NCBI GenBank assembly: GCA_934446095.1
Contig: CAKSDR010000011.1
Coordinates: 1-42,646 of the forward strand
Direction: 5' to 3'
Length of the DNA: 42,646 nt
Origin: an uncultured Eubacteriales bacterium
GTDB lineage: Bacteria > Bacillota > Clostridia > Oscillospirales > CAG-382
The position numbers and the translations under genes were made by a program. The notes under the pieces were generated by a model. The model saw only the letters and a list, made by a program, of their open reading frames with translations. It was not told the DNA's origin and searched no databases. Below, piece after piece: positions 40,181 through 42,646 of this stretch (positions within the stretch are counted from its first letter, which is position 1; every line of letters begins with the position of its first letter).

Positions 40181-41509
40181 TTGGTTATGTAACTGTTTTT
40201 CCGTGTCCTTCGGATTTTCGGATAAAACCTTGACAAAAATTTCATGCGCCATTAAGTTGTCAGCATCGGTTACCGTAACCGAAAGATTTTCATATTCAAA
40301 ATGATACCCCTTTTTCGGAATGTCGCCGCATTTTTCGATAAGCCAGCCGTTTACGGTGGTGGCGTCCGAGTCTTCATCCTGCACAAGGCCGAATTTTTCA
40401 AAAAATTCTTCGGTTGAAGTGCTGCATAAAACTCTGTAGGAATTTTCGCCGACTTTTTTTATGTTGGCGATTTCTTCATCGCCTTCCTCCCATATTTCGC
40501 CGACTATTTCTTCAAGGATATCTTCCATTGTCACAATTCCGGAAGGAATTCCGAATTCGTCAACGACAATAACAATATGGTTGTGCTTTAACTGCATTTC
40601 TTTAAAGAGAAGGTCGAGATGCATGGTTTCCGGAACATAAACCGGCTGAAACATGGCCTGCTTTAAGGTGAATCCCGGCTGATTGCATTTTAAAAGATAG
40701 TCTTTCGTATAAAGAATTCCCGAAATTTCATCAACATTGTTTGAATACACGGGTATTCTTGAGTACCCTTCGGTTTCAATGGTCTTAATTATTTCTTCGT
40801 GCGAAGAGTTTTCGGATACATATACAACCGATTTTCTGGGCGTCATGACATCTACCGCCGTGAGATTGTCAAGTTTGAACACGTTTTTAATATATTCAAT
40901 ATCATCTTCATCAAGCGTGCCTTCGTCAACTCCTGCGTCGAGCATAATAACAATGTCTTCTTCGGAAACAGCTTCGTCTTTTTCGCCCGGATCAATGCCG
41001 AGCAGTCTTAAAACCGCGTTTGTGGAAACCGTAAGAAGCCATATAACAGGCTTTAGGACAACCGCAAGGAAAGAAATGAAGCCGCATACGAATTCGGCGA
41101 GTTTTTCCTTGTGGCGCATGGCAATTCTTTTCGGAACAAGTTCTCCGAGAACAAGAGTGAAAAAAGACAGAATGAGCGTAATTATAATGACGGCGGCGGT
41201 GTTTATAACTCCGGCGCTGGCTCTTGGAATATTAAAGGCGGATATTATAAATTCGGAAAGTCTTTCGGCAAAATTGTCGGCAGCAAAAGCGGAACCGAGA
41301 AATCCCGCAAGAGTTATGCCGATTTGAATTGTAGATAAAAATCTTGTCGGCTCGTCAATCATCTTAAGCATTTTTGCGGCTTTTTTGTCGCCTTCGTCGG
41401 CTTTTGCCTTTACTTTCTTTTCATTAAGCGAAATTACGGCAATTTCTGTTGCAGCAAAAAAAGCATTGAATAAAATCAATATAAACTGCAGCAATAATTG
41501 TTTAAACAT
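40178..41509 (-). CDS. CNNM/CorC (HlyC) family membrane protein with CBS pair, copy 2
   Basis: A 443-aa protein with a complete CNNM/DUF21 domain (about 1-190; FFAATEIAVISLNEKKVKA, STIQIGITLAGFLGSAFA and LGELVPKRIA are characteristic), two CBS domains (about 210-340; YSRIPVYSNNVDEISGILYTKDYL, IVIVVDEFGIPSGIVTMEDILEE) and a CorC_HlyC domain (about 350-430). The family is linked to Mg2+ or Na+ efflux. GGAGGT lies 9 nt before the ATG. Unlike copy 1 it is preceded by a long structured leader (41510-41727), which suggests regulation by a ligand or ion. Confidence 0.94.
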   Translation of the reverse strand: MFKQLLLQFILILFNAFFAATEIAVISLNEKKVKAKADEGDKKAAKMLKMIDEPTRFLSTIQIGITLAGFLGSAFAADNFAERLSEFIISAFNIPRASAGVINTAAVIIITLILSFFTLVLGELVPKRIAMRHKEKLAEFVCGFISFLAVVLKPVIWLLTVSTNAVLRLLGIDPGEKDEAVSEEDIVIMLDAGVDEGTLDEDDIEYIKNVFKLDNLTAVDVMTPRKSVVYVSENSSHEEIIKTIETEGYSRIPVYSNNVDEISGILYTKDYLLKCNQPGFTLKQAMFQPVYVPETMHLDLLFKEMQLKHNHIVIVVDEFGIPSGIVTMEDILEEIVGEIWEEGDEEIANIKKVGENSYRVLCSTSTEEFFEKFGLVQDEDSDATTVNGWLIEKCGDIPKKGYHFEYENLSVTVTDADNLMAHEIFVKVLSENPKDTEKQLHNQ

Positions 41510-41727
41510 TAATATATAACCTCCAAAAATTTACAGTGTTTATTTATCGTCCGAACGCTAAACTAAAGGCGGTGACGCATAAAAAACTTGTATGCAAGAA
41601 ACGTGCACATGTGTAAAAATCCGAAGGTCATGCTACTTCGGGGTAAAGGATCCACTAAAAACAACTCCTTAATAAGTGTTTCCGCAGGGTGAAAAATCCA
41701 TCTGACAGAAAAACAATATATTTTAAT
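41510..41727 (-). ncRNA. Structured 5' leader of the second CorC gene, candidate riboswitch
   Basis: The promoter at 41734-41763 gives a minus-strand leader of about 218 nt with no ORF. It contains a CCGAAG/CTTCGG hairpin (41641-41636 with 41626-41621), alternative stems CACT/AGTG (41678-41675 with 41656-41653) and AAGGA/TCCTT (41670-41666 with 41650-41646) that exclude each other, and a GCATA/TATGC stem. UGACCUUC of the first hairpin (41630-41623) could instead pair over 8 bp, two of them G-U, with the ribosome site GGAGGUUA (41524-41517). It matches no riboswitch class that I can recognise. This is the only stretch above 300 bp without a gene in the window. Confidence 0.55.
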
Positions 41728-41733
41728 ATATAC

Positions 41734-41763
41734 ATTATATCACACTTGCATGCTTTTTTTCAA
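41734..41763 (-). promoter_or_regulatory. Sigma-A promoter for the second CorC gene
   Basis: On the minus strand TTGAAA (41763-41758), 18-nt spacer, perfect TATAAT (41739-41734). It is the basis for the length of the leader. Confidence 0.75.
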
Positions 41764-41789
41764 GAGGTATTTCTTTGTTTATTTTTTTG

Positions 41790-41818
41790 TTGACAAAGAG
41801 AAAAAGAGATGCTATAAT
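41790..41818 (+). promoter_or_regulatory. Consensus sigma-A promoter for the zinc operon
   Basis: Perfect TTGACA (41790-41795), 17-nt spacer and perfect TATAAT (41813-41818). The transcript start near 41825 falls inside the operator. Confidence 0.9.
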
Positions 41819-41819
41819 A

Positions 41820-41840
41820 TGAAATTGAAATTCATTTTCA
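41820..41840. promoter_or_regulatory. Fur-family operator over the transcription start
   Basis: TGAAATTGAA, one central A, TTCATTTTCA: a 10-1-10 inverted repeat with 9 of 10 positions complementary. It directly follows the -10 element, where a bound Fur-family repressor would block initiation. The neighbouring gene is a Fur-family protein, so autoregulation is likely. Confidence 0.78.
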
Positions 41841-41856
41841 TATTGGGGTAAATAAA

Positions 41857-42276
41857 ATGAACGGTCAGATAAATTATAAAACAAAGCAGAAAGACGCGAT
41901 TCTCGGCTGCATAAAAAAATTCGGAGACAGGCATTTTACGATCGATGAACTTTTTGAGGCGCTGAAAGACAGCGGTTGTTCTGTAGGAAAAACAACGATA
42001 TACAGGAACATAGAGAAGTTTATGGATGAAGGAATTGTAAGAAAATACAATCTTTCGGAAAAAGACAGCGCGTGTTTTCAATATGTGAATGACAGTTGCT
42101 GCGAGCATTTTCATTTAAAATGCGTTTCGTGCGGACGGCTTATTCATGCGGATTGTGATTTTTTGAAAAATCTTTCCGAACATATAAAAAACGAACATGA
42201 ATTTGTTATTGATAATTCCAGAACCGTATTTTACGGGAAATGCAGGGAATGCATAAACGGAGGCGGCAAAAAATGA
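41857..42276 (+). CDS. zur: Fur-family transcriptional regulator, probably zinc-responsive (Zur)
   Basis: A 139-aa repressor with a winged helix (about 1-75; FTIDELFEALKDSGCSVGKTTIYRNI) and a dimerisation domain. HFHLKC (84-89) and Cys89/Cys92 with Cys129/Cys132 form the structural zinc site. The Fur, Zur and PerR subtypes cannot be told apart from this alone, but the next gene is a zinc-type binding protein and overlaps it (ATGA), so Zur is the best guess. GGGGT precedes the ATG. It is expressed from a consensus promoter that it probably represses. Confidence 0.88.
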   Translation: MNGQINYKTKQKDAILGCIKKFGDRHFTIDELFEALKDSGCSVGKTTIYRNIEKFMDEGIVRKYNLSEKDSACFQYVNDSCCEHFHLKCVSCGRLIHADCDFLKNLSEHIKNEHEFVIDNSRTVFYGKCRECINGGGKK

Positions 42277-42646
42277 AAAAATTTATTATATTGGTGCTTT
42301 TTTGCGCAGTGATGTTTTCAGGTTGTTCCGTCGGTGCGCCGAAAAACGGCGAAGACGGCAGCGACGGAAAACTGAATATTGTCGCAACGCTTTTTCCGCA
42401 GTATGATTTCACAAGAGAAATTGTAGGGGATAAAGCGAACGTGACCTTGCTTTTGCCCTGCGGAGTTGACAGCCATTCGTTTGATCCGTCAATATCAGAC
42501 GTGATGAAGATGGACAACGCCGACCTTCTTGTTTACACGGGTGAAAATATGGAAACATGGGCAAAAACTTTTATAGACGCTTCTGACGGAAACTGCAGGA
42601 TAGTTGACGTGTCGAAAGATATCAGCCTTATTGTGCCCGGCGATGA
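42273..42646 (+). CDS. znuA: Zinc/manganese ABC transporter substrate-binding lipoprotein, N-terminal part (3' truncated)
   Basis: The first 124 residues of a metal-binding lipoprotein. The signal peptide ends in the lipobox FSGC (Cys18). LNIVATLFPQYDFTREIVGDKA and LPCGVDSHSFDPSISDVMKMD are typical of cluster 9 (ZnuA/AdcA) proteins; the His in DSHSFDPS is the first metal ligand. YTGENMETW follows. The ATG overlaps the zur stop (ATGA), with GGAGG upstream. The gene runs off the right end; a His-rich loop, permease and ATPase would be expected beyond. Confidence 0.92.
   Translation, partial: MKKFIILVLFCAVMFSGCSVGAPKNGEDGSDGKLNIVATLFPQYDFTREIVGDKANVTLLLPCGVDSHSFDPSISDVMKMDNADLLVYTGENMETWAKTFIDASDGNCRIVDVSKDISLIVPGD

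Noticed and set aside
41510..41727. Known M-box or yybP-ykoY riboswitch
   Set aside because: AGUAGC next to ACCUUC recalls the yybP-ykoY core, but the paired arms are collapsed into one small hairpin and the distal loop motif is missing. M-box landmark sequences are also absent.
1..42646. Mobile elements, prophage, defence islands or CRISPR
   Set aside because: No transposase, integrase, phage or Cas-like protein and no spaced direct repeats were seen; gene order and composition look uniform.

Overview
The window is AT-rich and reads as chromosomal DNA of a spore-forming, anaerobic member of the Clostridia, probably an Oscillospirales/Ruminococcaceae-like gut lineage. The evidence is: a SpoVM-like peptide gene beside a SPOCS/LysM (SipL-like) gene; a sodium-pumping oxaloacetate decarboxylase operon; several clostridial families of unknown function (DUF6062, DUF4830, DUF3789, DUF951); consensus Gram-positive promoters (TTGACA-17-TATAAT type); and strong AGGAGG-type ribosome binding sites. 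I see no tRNA or rRNA gene, transposase, integrase, phage gene or CRISPR array. Both ends are cut inside genes (a MATE transporter on the left, a zinc-binding lipoprotein on the right).

Left part (1-9.2 kb): the MATE tail and its terminator; a candidate sporulation cluster (48-aa membrane peptide, 24-aa SpoVM, SipL-like protein) behind a perfect CATACAATA mother-cell-type -10 element; a small membrane protein; manA; a CNNM/CorC protein; an orphan sugar-type solute-binding lipoprotein; a CPBP protease; tadA.

Middle part (9.2-25.6 kb): DUF4830 and a 25-aa DUF3789 gene face a minus-strand operon (phosphoesterase, membrane protein, thiI, cinA). Next comes a plus-strand trio of small unknown proteins, then trpS-tagO-secreted protein, and a 30-aa Cys-rich membrane peptide with a sigma-K-like promoter. 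Ogg and a zinc-ribbon protein follow, then DUF6062. A long minus-strand operon runs from a zinc-ribbon/membrane/propeller-like protein through galU, comEB, a low-molecular-weight phosphatase and rimI to tsaD.

Right part (25.7-42.6 kb): the decarboxylase operon (gamma, biotin carrier, beta with an unusual secreted N-terminal domain, alpha); a two-component system; a DivIVA-like protein paired with an orphan fumarase beta subunit; a long housekeeping operon (DUF951, prfA, tsaC, coaE, lytic transglycosylase, M18 aminopeptidase, TepA-like protease); a secreted stalk-domain protein; a second CNNM/CorC gene behind a roughly 220-nt structured leader; and a zinc uptake operon (zur-like regulator, znuA) with its own operator.

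Most of the window is ordinary housekeeping DNA. The best candidates for something new are the spoVM-sipL cluster, the CorC leader RNA, the small-protein trio at 13.5-14.6 kb, the tiny Cys-rich peptide, and the composite decarboxylase beta subunit. All are read by eye; no alignment, folding or database search was run.
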